Part shown: piece after piece, positions 1 to 8,400 of the stretch
Numbering within the stretch: the stretch's first letter is position 1
Layout: the number at the start of each line of letters is the position of its first letter
NCBI GenBank assembly: GCA_021778575.1
Contig: JAJYCH010000030.1
Span: 1 to 14,772 of the forward strand
Direction of reading: 5' to 3'
DNA length: 14,772 nucleotides
Origin: Planctomycetota bacterium
GTDB taxonomy: Bacteria > Planctomycetota > Planctomycetia > Isosphaerales > Isosphaeraceae
The notes under the pieces: generated by a model
Told to the model about the DNA's origin: nothing
The model's database searches: none
The model's input: only the letters and a program-made list of their open reading frames with translations
Translations under genes and position numbers: made by a program

Positions 1-405
1 GTCTTGTGTAGAATGCAAGGCCGTGGGCAACGGACCCCGACTTGCAACGAGAACCCGTCTCACGTTGGCCTCGGGACGGCGGTGGAAGCATTTGAACGAC
101 CATCATGGCCGAACAACGGCTCCACCCCAGGGGTGGCCAGTGGGTATCATCGGCATCCGAGGCCCCGGCGCTGACTTCCGTTGAGAAAATCGAGGATTGA
201 CGACATTGGCGGATTTTAGGGGATATGGCGTGTTACCGCAGGATGGCTAAGAACAGTCGCCGTTTTCGATCGACCCGGGTACGGCGACTTGCCGAACCAT
301 TGGGGGGTATCCAACAGGGATGAGTCCCGCCTGTCCGGACCGTAGAGGTTCCGGCTGGGGCGATGGGCGTGGTGGGTGAAATTCTATCGGTTATCGGGAG
401 GCAGC
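1..405. other. Leader region without a recognisable gene
   Basis: No open frame with a convincing start and family resemblance was found here on either strand. The only structure seen is a short GC-rich palindrome at 122-136, with CCACC and GGTGG arms around CCAGG, too short to call a terminator. The stretch just before 406 should contain the promoter and ribosome binding site of the exported protein gene, but I could not pick out a trustworthy -35/-10 pair. The 3' end of an upstream gene may lie before position 1. Confidence 0.5.
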
Positions 406-1968
406 ATGCGTATCGGCATCAGGCTCGTTAGCGCGGTGGTCGGGGCCGCGATCGTTGCCATGGCGGCGACGATGGCTCTGGCGGCAAGAGCCGGCGAGGA
501 GGTCAAGCACGTCCCTCTCGGCGGCTCGCTGACGGGCCAGGTTGGTGAGCGGTATTTCGGAGTGTATGTTCCGACCTGCTTCGGCGGCACCCTGGCCATC
601 AAGACGTCATCCGGCACGATCGAGGAGATCGTTGGCCCCGATGGCAAGACCCGGACGAATGGACAGGAAGTCGGCAACGACCAGCAAGGCTGGTTTCGTT
701 TCAAGGTCGCCAACCCGGAGAAGGATGCTCCCTACACCGTCGAAACCAGCTTTGAGCAGGTGGGTCTGAGCAAGAGCCAGCCCTGGAACTTCTATTACTG
801 GCCGACCAAGGCCGACGCGATTCACGAGCCCTGGGCCGGTGGTAACGGTCGGGTCGACACGATGCGGCCGATGGGCGACGACCAGATGGTCGCCACGCCT
901 GGCGGCTACATCGCGCCGGGCCAGGACATCATTCGCGCCGGCCCCAACGGCTTGCTCGAAACCACGCCTGCTCAGGGCGACACCATCACCTGGTTCCCCA
1001 ACCTCTATGACGACCTGACGGCCCTGGCACCTAATGACAAGGGCAGCTTCGTTTTGCATGCGACCCCGTCGCCGATGCTGAAGTACGACCAGCTCTTCAA
1101 CAGCTCGGCCCGGAACTGGGAAGCGGCCAACAGCCAGAACCAGGATATCCAGCGCTGGCCGGGCCACTGCCTCGGTGGTGCCGTGGCCTCGATCATGCTG
1201 GCCGAGCCGATCCCCGCTCCCGGGTCAGGCTTCACCCAGGACGAACTGAAGTCGATGTGGGCCGAACTCGGCGAGAACCACTACAACCATCAGATCGGCG
1301 ACTACGCCAACGAGATTCCCGCCGGCCCCCCTCGGCCCGGTCCCGACGCCACCGACACCTCCGCCCCCAAGTTCCACAACATGCTCGAAACGCATATTCG
1401 GGGCAACCGGCAGAACCTCCTCGGCAACCTCCGGGCCTTCCCGCCCCGAGGAACCGTCAACGAGGTCTGGAACCACGGGATCGGCAAGTACATCGCGACG
1501 TTCCACGCCGTTCCCGGCAAGGGAGAGCGCTCGGTCCGTCTCGACGTCGAGCTTTACGCCAACTCGGGCTCGAACCTCAACAATGAAGATCCCAAGCCCC
1601 GGGTTAACAAGTACTCCTACATCCTCGTGTACGGGCTCGACGGCAAGGTCGACGTCACCAACCCCTACACGGCCGACTGGATCTCGGTCGGCGGTGAGGC
1701 CCAGTACTGCCCCTTGAACCTCCTCGAAGTGAGCCAGACCCGTTGGGCCGGTCACAACCCGTATATCACCGAAGCCAACGTCCGGTCGATCGACCTGGCC
1801 AACGGCGGCGTCGGCGGCCGGTTCGCCCGGTCCACCCCGCCGTCCTGGCGTCCGGTCGGGAGCTACGAGGCCGGTCGCGCCCCGATGTTCGCCAACGGAG
1901 CCAACGGACCGGCCGATTCGTCCGCGTCCTCGCCGCGCCGTGGTCTCTTCCGGTTCTTCAACCGTTGA
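406..1968 (+). CDS. Exported papain-fold / transglutaminase-like protein (putative)
   Basis: Encodes about 520 residues. An in-frame GTG lies at 376, but ATG 406 is preferred because GGGAGG (396-401) precedes it and a signal peptide starts directly there: basic MRIGIR, then a hydrophobic stretch to about residue 26 ending in ALAARAG. Residues 30-120 look like a beta-rich domain. The central part has WPGHCLGGAVAS with Cys255, then KFHNML with His324, and downstream NEVWNHGIGKY (about 352-362) and a YSYILVYGLDGKVD strand pair (about 403-416). A Cys in a WxGxC motif, a following FH and a later EVWN resemble, from memory, the papain-fold transglutaminase-elicitor type enzymes. Cys255/His324 are then the candidate catalytic pair, acting outside the cytoplasm on protein. 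This family call is inference; a non-enzymatic surface protein is possible. The C-terminus is basic (SPRRGLFRFFNR). It appears monocistronic, with a strong hairpin just downstream. Confidence 0.75.
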   Translation: MRIGIRLVSAVVGAAIVAMAATMALAARAGEEVKHVPLGGSLTGQVGERYFGVYVPTCFGGTLAIKTSSGTIEEIVGPDGKTRTNGQEVGNDQQGWFRFKVANPEKDAPYTVETSFEQVGLSKSQPWNFYYWPTKADAIHEPWAGGNGRVDTMRPMGDDQMVATPGGYIAPGQDIIRAGPNGLLETTPAQGDTITWFPNLYDDLTALAPNDKGSFVLHATPSPMLKYDQLFNSSARNWEAANSQNQDIQRWPGHCLGGAVASIMLAEPIPAPGSGFTQDELKSMWAELGENHYNHQIGDYANEIPAGPPRPGPDATDTSAPKFHNMLETHIRGNRQNLLGNLRAFPPRGTVNEVWNHGIGKYIATFHAVPGKGERSVRLDVELYANSGSNLNNEDPKPRVNKYSYILVYGLDGKVDVTNPYTADWISVGGEAQYCPLNLLEVSQTRWAGHNPYITEANVRSIDLANGGVGGRFARSTPPSWRPVGSYEAGRAPMFANGANGPADSSASSPRRGLFRFFNR

Positions 1969-2308
1969 GTCGGCGGGTCTGACTGCCTTGCTCACCCCGA
2001 TGTTTTCCACCCACCCCCCGACCCGGGCCTTCGCCACTCACACGGCGAAGCCCGGGTCGGGTTCGTCGTCTCCGATCCCGGATTCGGACTTCCAAACGCA
2101 ACCCCTTCGAATTGCCCGACCGTCCGGGTCTCCGGTTTCGGAATTTTCGTCACGGCCGTTCAAGTTTCGCGAGTGACCTGGTCGATTAGAAAAGCTGGGT
2201 GGTCCGTGCCGCCGAGCGATCTCGGAAAGGTGACTCGGAACTGGCCGGCCCCTTATTGACTGTCCGCCAACCCGTCGCGCCGCTGACGGCGAACGAGGGG
2301 GCTTTACC
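1969..2308. other. Intergenic region between exported protein and ATPase operon
   Basis: Apart from the hairpin at 2017-2061 and the ribosome binding site GAGGGG at 2295-2300, I see no gene or repeat here. The promoter of the three-gene operon should lie between about 2062 and 2290, but no confident promoter hexamers were identified. Confidence 0.5.
2017..2061 (+). terminator. Strong hairpin after the exported protein gene
   Basis: The left arm 2017-2035 and right arm 2044-2061 pair over about 18 bp with one bulged C, around an 8-nt loop. The arms are built on CCCGACCCGGGC and GCCCGGGTCGGG. The hairpin starts about 50 bp after the stop at 1968. The following bases (TTCGTCGTCTCC) are only weakly T-rich, so it is a likely transcription stop or mRNA 3'-end stabiliser without a classical U-tract. 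Confidence 0.65.
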
Positions 2309-2734
2309 ATGATCCAGACCTGCGAACCCAAGCCTCGAACTGCTCCGGCCCGCCGCCGATCCTCGGCGCCGCTGCCGGTCCTGATCTCGATTCCGAATAT
2401 TGCTCCGGCGACCCGGACCCCGAAGGGTCGGGTCCGCCGCCGCCGACTCCGCCGTGAAGTGCGGATTGTTGGCTATGCCTTGCTGATCGTCCTGCCGCTG
2501 TCGATGGCCCTGGCCACCTTCGCCGGTGATCGTCGGTCGTTCCCGGTCTCCGGCAAGCTGGTCGTTGACCATCAGGCCAGCGCGGCCCCGGCTGTTGAAC
2601 TTCAAGCCCCGGTCTCGCTTTCTCCACTGGAACCGATCGCCACGTTCGACCGAGAGGAGCGCGGCCCGGTCATTTTGCCCGGCGTCGTGATTCCGGTTGA
2701 CGACCTTGAGGAGCCGAGCGATGGGGGACATTGA
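2309..2734 (+). CDS. Small single-pass membrane protein, first gene of ATPase operon
   Basis: Encodes 141 residues; no family recognised. Start ATG 2309 follows GAGGGG (2295-2300) at 8 nt. Residues 1-50 are proline- and arginine-rich with a strongly basic patch RVRRRRLRREVR (41-52). A single hydrophobic helix follows at about 53-72, and residues 73-141 are probably extracytoplasmic and end acidic. By the positive-inside rule the basic N-terminus is cytoplasmic. The 3' end overlaps the next gene by 14 nt, suggesting translational coupling. Next to a BY-kinase-like ATPase it may act as a membrane anchor or partner, as Wzz/CpsC-type proteins do for tyrosine kinases, but it has only one helix and no Wzz motif that I can see, so this role is inference from context. 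Confidence 0.75.
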   Translation: MIQTCEPKPRTAPARRRSSAPLPVLISIPNIAPATRTPKGRVRRRRLRREVRIVGYALLIVLPLSMALATFAGDRRSFPVSGKLVVDHQASAAPAVELQAPVSLSPLEPIATFDREERGPVILPGVVIPVDDLEEPSDGGH

Positions 2735-3476
2735 CCAGGCTCTGGCTCGGGCCTATGCCCGACGATCATCGACCGAACCGGCCAGCGTACCGCCTCCTCC
2801 GCACTTCAACCTCGAAGCCCCGGCGTCACCCGTCGGGGCCTCGGCGTCTCTGGTGCTGGAATGGCCCCAGACGATCAAGGTTCTCGAACGCGAGCATGGC
2901 GAGCGGTTCGACCGGCTGGCCGACGCCTTGATTCTCGCCAGGGATCGCCGCCAGCTCAAAGTCCTCTTCTTCACGAGCTGCCACCGGGCCGAGGGGCGGA
3001 CGACCCTGGTCCTGACCCTGGCACGCTCGCTCGCTCGACGATCGGGCCGGACGTTGCTGGTCGACGCCGACCTGGCGGGACCGATGCTCGCCCGGCTCCT
3101 GGGTTTACGACCAAGGCTCGGGCTCGACGACGTGATCGACGAGGGGGCCTCGGCGGCCGATGCCCTGGTCGAAGCCCTCGACGACAATCTGACGGTCCTG
3201 CCGCTCCGGGCACCGGTCGCTCGCCCACGCGATTTCCTCGCCGGACCAGCCTGGGCGACCACCTTCGCCCGGCTCCGTCGCGATTTCGACCTGATTCTGG
3301 TCGACGGTGGCCCGCTCTTTGTCGGTCTGAGCACGCCGACCCTGCCGCGAGCGATGGACGCCGCGATTCTGGTCCGGAACCGAGCGTTGACCGGCCCCAA
3401 GGTCGTCCGCAAGGCCCGCCAGGTCCTCGAAAACGGCGGAATCCCCTTGCTCGGCTTGGCCGAGACGTTTGTTTGA
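2721..3476 (+). CDS. BY-kinase/ParA-like P-loop ATPase with altered Walker A
   Basis: Encodes 251 residues from ATG 2721, chosen over TTG 2697 because GAGGAG (2708-2713) sits 7 nt upstream. The fold is that of the CpsD/CapB/MinD group. Walker A is SCHRAEGRTT (86-95), Walker A' is TLLVDADLAGP (111-121) and Walker B is LILVD (191-195), followed by the usual IPLLGL ending near the C-terminus. Two oddities stand out: the invariant Walker A lysine is replaced by Arg93, and there is no C-terminal tyrosine cluster, so classical autophosphorylating tyrosine kinase activity is doubtful. It may be a nucleotide-binding regulator or pseudokinase that works with its neighbours in polysaccharide export. 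The N-terminal 50 residues are proline-rich and probably flexible. It overlaps the small membrane protein gene and lies 80 bp before the ExeA-like ATPase gene. Confidence 0.8.
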   Translation: MGDIDQALARAYARRSSTEPASVPPPPHFNLEAPASPVGASASLVLEWPQTIKVLEREHGERFDRLADALILARDRRQLKVLFFTSCHRAEGRTTLVLTLARSLARRSGRTLLVDADLAGPMLARLLGLRPRLGLDDVIDEGASAADALVEALDDNLTVLPLRAPVARPRDFLAGPAWATTFARLRRDFDLILVDGGPLFVGLSTPTLPRAMDAAILVRNRALTGPKVVRKARQVLENGGIPLLGLAETFV

Positions 3477-3490
3477 GCGACCGGCCCTTC

Positions 3491-3510
3491 GTAGGGTGGG
3501 CTCCGCCCAT
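3491..3510 (+). repeat. Single REP-like hairpin inside the operon
   Basis: GTAGGGTGGGCTCCGCCCAT contains a TGGGC/GCCCA stem (3497-3501 and 3505-3509) around TCC. It begins with GTAGGGT, the same lead-in seen at the hairpin ends of the 140-bp repeats at about 5271 and 10434 (reverse strand). It lies in the 80-bp gap between the two ATPase genes and looks like a solitary REP-type sequence. It could also modulate mRNA stability between the genes. Confidence 0.5.
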
Positions 3511-3543
3511 CATCTTCGAACTCGACCAAGGCCCCATCCGAGC

Positions 3544-3549
3544 AGGAGG
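3544..3549 (+). promoter_or_regulatory. Ribosome binding site fixing the ExeA-like ATPase start
   Basis: AGGAGG lies 7 nt before ATG 3557. The open frame extends upstream to 2861, but that part is a shadow of the preceding gene; this perfect site settles the start. Confidence 0.85.
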
Positions 3550-3556
3550 CTCGCCG

Positions 3557-4360
3557 ATGTATGAGGAGCACTTCGGCCTCCGGCTCCGGCCGTTTGGTGA
3601 GCCGGTCAATCCGGGCGATCAGGTCGAGCTCCCCAGTCGCGACGCCGCTCGACGCCGGCTCCGCTATGGGCTCGAACATGGTCAGGGGCCGGCGCTCCTG
3701 TTCGGTCCCCCCGGAACCGGCAAGACCTTGCTCGCCCGAGCCCTGGCCGGCGACCTCGGCGGTCCGTCGGCACATTTGACGTTCCCGGCGATGCCCTCGG
3801 CCGACCTTGTCGATTATCTGGGCGATGAACTGGGAGCCCCACCGGCGGCCCGGCCCGGCCTGGGGGCGTCGATCCGGCGGCTGAGGGATGTCCTCGCCGC
3901 CTCGGCCCGACGGAACGAGCGCCCCCTCTTGATCGTCGACGAGGCCCACCTGATCGACGACCCGGCGACCTTCGAGACGCTCCGGCTCCTGCTCAACTTC
4001 ACAACCAACGGGCCGTCAGACCTCTCGCTGTTGCTGGTGGGCGGTCCCGAAGTTCTCCTGAAACTCCCCCCTGCCCTGGTCGACCGGCTGACGGCTCGGT
4101 GCTTGCTCGGGCCGCTGAGCCTGGCCGAGTCGGCGCGTTATGTCGAAGGACGACTGGAGACTGCGGGAGCCTCCGGACCGATCTTCGATTCGACCGCGCT
4201 GGCTGAACTTCATCGGTTCGCCGACGGACTTCCGCGACGACTGAATCAACTTGCCGACCTGGCCTTGCTGATCGCCTATGCCGAGGGGAAGGACCGACCC
4301 GGCCCGCGAGCCGTCGCCGCCGCCGCCCACGAGGCCACGTTCGACGCCCTCGCGGCCTGA
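3557..4360 (+). CDS. ExeA/GspA-like AAA ATPase
   Basis: Encodes 267 residues. The N-terminus MYEEHFGLRLRPFGEPVNPG is typical of the ExeA group (MYxxFFGLxxxPF). Walker A is GPPGTGKT (50-57), Walker B with the DEAH-type glutamate is LLIVDEAH (124-131), an arginine-rich sensor region follows, and the C-terminal lid contains GLPRRLNQL (224-232). In this family ATP hydrolysis powers assembly of envelope machinery: ExeA with ExeB in type II secretion, and related ATPases sit beside a tyrosine kinase in exosortase-linked polysaccharide loci. All catalytic motifs look intact. No C-terminal peptidoglycan-binding domain or transmembrane helix is present, so it is shorter than ExeA itself and probably cytoplasmic. 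It is the last gene of the 2309-4360 operon and ends 19 bp before the convergent membrane protein gene. Confidence 0.88.
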   Translation: MYEEHFGLRLRPFGEPVNPGDQVELPSRDAARRRLRYGLEHGQGPALLFGPPGTGKTLLARALAGDLGGPSAHLTFPAMPSADLVDYLGDELGAPPAARPGLGASIRRLRDVLAASARRNERPLLIVDEAHLIDDPATFETLRLLLNFTTNGPSDLSLLLVGGPEVLLKLPPALVDRLTARCLLGPLSLAESARYVEGRLETAGASGPIFDSTALAELHRFADGLPRRLNQLADLALLIAYAEGKDRPGPRAVAAAAHEATFDALAA

Positions 4361-4379
4361 GCTGATCGCGGCCAGTAGA

Positions 4380-5132
4380 TCAGGCGGTTTCTGGCTTTCG
4401 CCTCGGTTTCGGGTCGCGACCGCCAAGGACGGTGCCCAGTCCCGCGCCCAGCGGGATGGCCAGCCAGGCGATGCTCCGGGTCAGCGGCGAGTCGGCGATG
4501 GGATTCTGGATTCCTTGGGTCGGAAAAACCAGGGCTCCGGCGATCTCGTAAGCGGCGGCCACGACCGCGGCTCCCGCCAGCCCACCGACCGAGGCTCGCC
4601 ACCATCGCCCCGGACCACCTTGCCCCAGGCCCGCCGCCAGACCGATCGCGATCCCGACCCCGACCCAGAGCGACTCGTGACAGAGCAACGTCTGGAGCAT
4701 GTCGTCGGGGTCGACGCCATTTTTGTAGAAGACGGTTAACGTCAGCCAGGCCGCCCCCGCCTCGACCACGGCGCCGACGATCAAGCCGACGGCTCCCGCC
4801 CGGAGCCCGGCCGCGATCGATCGCCGCGAACCTCCCACCGCCAGGCCGACCACCAGGCCGAGCAACCCACCGGTCGCGCCAAAGGCAATCGTCCCGCTTT
4901 CGATCCGGGCGCGATTGATCCGGACGTTATCCTCGGCCGAGGGATACGGCTTCGAGACCGGTTCGAACGCCGCCGAATAATGCTGGAGCAACCCCTCGAC
5001 AATCCCCCAGGAGCCCAGTCCAGCGACCAGGCAGGCCGCCATCACCCCGATCCACGGAGCCCTGGCGACCGAAGGCGCGACCGGTCCGACCATCGGGGGA
5101 TCTTCCGGCGCATTCCCGTCCGAGATGCTCAT
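4380..5132 (-). CDS. Hypothetical membrane protein with about six helices
   Basis: Encodes 250 residues; I do not recognise the family. Predicted hydrophobic helices lie at roughly 27-48, 80-100, 107-135, 152-171, 181-203 and 219-237, several of them glycine- and alanine-rich (LLGLVVGLAVGG, IAIGLAAGLGQGG). A 30-residue hydrophilic segment (50-79) separates helices 1 and 2, and a short loop with DPDD (141-144) separates helices 3 and 4. The N-terminal 25 residues are polar and proline-rich, and the C-terminus is basic (PKPRRKPETA). Only a weak ribosome binding site is visible before ATG 5132; an internal ATG at residue 14 is an alternative. It is transcribed in the same direction as the kinase gene upstream but separated by 273 bp that contain a 140-bp repeat, so co-transcription is uncertain. 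Confidence 0.75.
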   Translation of the reverse strand: MSISDGNAPEDPPMVGPVAPSVARAPWIGVMAACLVAGLGSWGIVEGLLQHYSAAFEPVSKPYPSAEDNVRINRARIESGTIAFGATGGLLGLVVGLAVGGSRRSIAAGLRAGAVGLIVGAVVEAGAAWLTLTVFYKNGVDPDDMLQTLLCHESLWVGVGIAIGLAAGLGQGGPGRWWRASVGGLAGAAVVAAAYEIAGALVFPTQGIQNPIADSPLTRSIAWLAIPLGAGLGTVLGGRDPKPRRKPETA

Positions 5133-5241
5133 GGTGAAGTCTCGCTCTGGTTCGATGGGAAAGGCATGTGAGGTGATAATGCCCAGGCCAAGAGCTTACC
5201 AGGCGGGTCCGACGAAGGAAGAGGGTAGCGTTACACGACGG

Positions 5242-5381
5242 AGGAGGATTGCAAAGTAGTCGGACAATTGTAGGGTCCGCTGTGCGGACCGTGATTTCGA
5301 TCCACAAATTTCGACGGTCCGGTCGTTGCCCCGTGGTCGGGCGAAGGTCGAAACCATGGTCCGCACAGCGGACCCTGCCAG
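5242..5381 (+). repeat. 140-bp interspersed repeat, copy A
   Basis: This segment matches the reverse complement of 10325-10464 over its full 140 bp without gaps; by eye about 13 positions differ (roughly 90% identity). It starts with AGGAGGATTGCAAAG, then has inverted ends AGGGTCCGCTGTGCGGACC (5272-5290) and its complement (5358-5376). Each end is itself a hairpin, GGTCCGC-TGT-GCGGACC. A small palindromic core CGACGGTCCGGTCG lies at 5312-5325. The arrangement of two opposed hairpins resembles a BIME/REP-doublet or a MITE. It has no coding potential and lies between the 3' end of the kinase gene and the start of the membrane protein gene. Confidence 0.9.
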
Positions 5382-5405
5382 GCTCGGCACCACCCTCCAT
5401 ATTAC

Positions 5406-8400
5406 TTACTTCGTCCACTTCAGGAACTGTGGATTGTCGTGGAGCGACCGGAGGTCGGGATCGCCCCGGACCTTGGCCACGGGGAAACCCGATTCGAGTG
5501 CCCGGCCGAGGAGTTCGACCGCCCGCGTGGTCAGTGCCGGGTCGGGTTTTTTCTCGGCGAGCAAAGCCAGCGAGCAGGCGGCGTTGTAGAGCCGGTGCGG
5601 TGTCGGGGTGAGGATCAGCCGCTCGACGTCGTTGACCGCGAGCGGGTCGCCGAGCTTGCCTCGGAGCCAGGCTCGAAGCTCCAAGGCTTCGGTTCGATGC
5701 GGGTCGACGGCCAGGGCGTTGTCGACGTGGTCGAGCGCCGCGTCGGGGTTGTTAGCCATCTTCAGCCGGGCCAGGCCCAGGTTCGCTCCCGGGTCGCGCG
5801 GGTTCAGGCTCAGGACGTGGCGGAAGTCGTCCTCGGCGAGCTTCGGGTCGGTCGACCGGACGATCATCCCCCGGACGACCCGGGGGATCGTCGCGTCGGG
5901 GTCGGCCTGGATCAGGTCGTTCAGCAGTGCCAGGGCCTCGTCGCGACGGCCGGCGCGGGCCAGTGCCTCGGCCAGCGCGGCGCGGGTCGCGGGATCTTTG
6001 GCACCGTCGGCGAAGGCTTTTTCCAGGTCTGCGACGGCGCTCGGAGCGTCGCCCAGTTCGAGCGCCGTCAACGCCCGGTCGACGCGTGCCATCGTGTTCT
6101 TGGGGTCGGCCTCGACCGCGCGGTGATACGCCTCGCGGGCCTCGATCAGGCGGCCGGCGCGGGCCAGCGCGAGACCTCGGTTCATCCACGGCCAGGTAAA
6201 CTTGGGGGCCAGCACGGCACAGACGGCGAAGTCGCCGGCCGATTCGGCGAACCGGCCTTGCTCGTAGTGGCAGAGCCCCAGCGAGAACCAGCCCCAGAAC
6301 CGCCTGGGGTCGAGTCCGATCGCCTTGAGCAAGGCACTTTCGGCGCGATCGACCTGTCCCTCGACCAGCAGCGCCGTGCCGAGCAAGTAGAAGTCGCGCC
6401 CGGTGCTGGCCTCGGTCTGGTCGCGCCGGGCTCGGTCGCGCGCCGCCTCGGTCGCCTGACCGAGCGCGGCATGGTAGCGCGCCCGGTCGGCGTAGAGCGA
6501 TTGCGACGGCTTCGGGTCGAGTCGTTCGGCCTGGTTGAGTCGCGCGATCGCCAGGACCAGCGCCTTCTTGCGTTTGATTTCCGACTTCGACCGCTCGGCC
6601 TGGTAGACCCTGGCCCGCGCGGTGAGCAGGATCAGCTCGGCCAGATCGCCGCGCATCCGGGTCTGTTCGTCGGGCTCCAGCGCCTTGATCCACGCGTTCC
6701 AGCGGTCCTCGCTCGGAGTCCGGCCCACCCCGGCTTCGTGGAGCGCTTGCTCGGCCAGACCGATCCCCCGACCAACGTCTTTCGATGGACCGTTGGCGAT
6801 GTTCAACAGGAACTGGCTCTCCAGAAAGCTGCGCTCGAAGACCCGGACCTTCAGCCGGGCCGAGACCCGCTGGAGGTGGTGCGAGAGGGTCCAGGCCGAT
6901 CCGCCGATCAGGGCGATCAACATGACCGAGGCCAGGGCGACGGGCGTGGCTCCGCTGATCTTCGGGTTCCGCCGGGCCCACTTGGCGACGCGCTCGGTCA
7001 GGCTCGGTTCGGGCGCGAATTTCAGCGGACGGTCGTCGAGGAACCGGCGCAGATCCTCGGCCAGGTCGCCTGCCCGGGCGTGGCGCCTCGACGGGTCGGG
7101 GTCGATCGCCTTGCGGACGATCGCGTCGAGTCCGTGAGGGATCTCGGGGTTATAGTCGCGAGGCGACGGCGCCGGACCACGCCGCTCGGCCGTCATCAGC
7201 TCGATGATCTCGATCAACGGCAGGGCCGGCGGCGGTTCGGGAAACGGGTGCTGGCCGGCGATCATCTCGAACAGGATCAGCCCCAGCGCGTAGATATCGG
7301 CGCGCTCGTCGACCTGTTCGGCCGGGGTCGTCCCTTCGGGGTTGAAGGCGTCGAGATGTTCCGGGGCCATGTACGGCAGGGTTCCGCCGATCATCGCGCG
7401 ACCGGCCTCGTCGGTTGTCATCGTCTCGGTGGCGAGGTTGAAGTCGAGAAGCATCGGCGTGCCGTCGGCGGCGATCAGGATATTCGACGGCTTCAGGTCG
7501 CGGTGGAGCAACCCCCGCGAATGAGCGTGTTCGAGCCCTTCAGCCAGCCGGGTGATGATCCAGACCGACGCCCTGACGAAGCTCGACTCGCGAAGGAACC
7601 GCCGGCTCGGGTTCGCCGGGTCAATCTCCTCGGAGTAAGCCGTCGGCTGCGCCACTGACCTCGACCACCAGGGAATCCGATCGAGCATCGACCGGAGCGT
7701 GGCCCCTGAAGCCGGAACAGCCGGGTCGATCCGCCCGGCTCCGGGAAATGGTCCGCCGGCTTTTGTTCGTGGGACCGACCGGGTTTTTCCGGCCGAGTCG
7801 CTGGGCGCCGGACCTCCCACCACGTCGAGAGCCTCGATCAGGCTCAAACCCGAGACCTTTGCCGAGTGGTGATGCCCGGTCGCTTCGAGGACCTGGGCCA
7901 GGTTCGCTCCGCCGAAGTAAGGCATGCACATCAAGCGAAGTCCCGATTCCGGGTCGTCGGCGACCGAGTGAATCGGCACGATGTGGGTATGCTGGAGCCG
8001 GGCGAGCAAGCGGGGTTCATCCCCTTCGGGTCGCGTGACCTTCAAGGCCACCGGACGATTGCCCAGGCCGGCTTCCTCGGCCAGGTAGACCCGTCCGAAC
8101 GCTCCTCGGCCCAGCTCGGAGACCAGGCGGAAGCCGCCGATCGACTCGCCGCAGTTTGGAAACGGGATCGGCGGCGGTTCCGTTTCCTCGCTGAACGATT
8201 GCGATCCGGTCGACTCGCCGATGCCCCGGGGGCTGAACGGGTAGCCGGCCTGCGAGTGAATCTCGCCCGGCGCGATCGGCTGGATGGCCCCGGCGGTCCT
8301 GGTCTTGTCCCGGGCGTTGTTCCAGCCCGCGATCGGCTTCCCCTTGCCCGGCCAGCTTCGGGTCCGTTCAAACTGGGGCCGATCGTCATCGGTCGAGCTG

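Noticed and set aside
122..136. CCACCCC-A-GGGGTGG palindrome as an operator or terminator
   Set aside because: Very short, isolated and without a tail or second copy; likely chance in GC-rich DNA.
1225..2037. 270-codon minus-strand frame across the exported protein gene
   Set aside because: It is valine/glycine-rich shadow sequence and its start lies inside the terminator hairpin of the plus-strand gene.
2753..3949. 398-codon minus-strand frame across the two ATPase genes
   Set aside because: It spans two well-supported plus-strand genes, is Arg/Ser-rich and has no recognisable motif.
5439..7658. 739-codon open frame antisense to the kinase gene
   Set aside because: Long open frames opposite real genes are expected at this GC content; the translation is rich in Gly, Arg and Val without any domain and the minus strand clearly encodes the kinase and TPRs.
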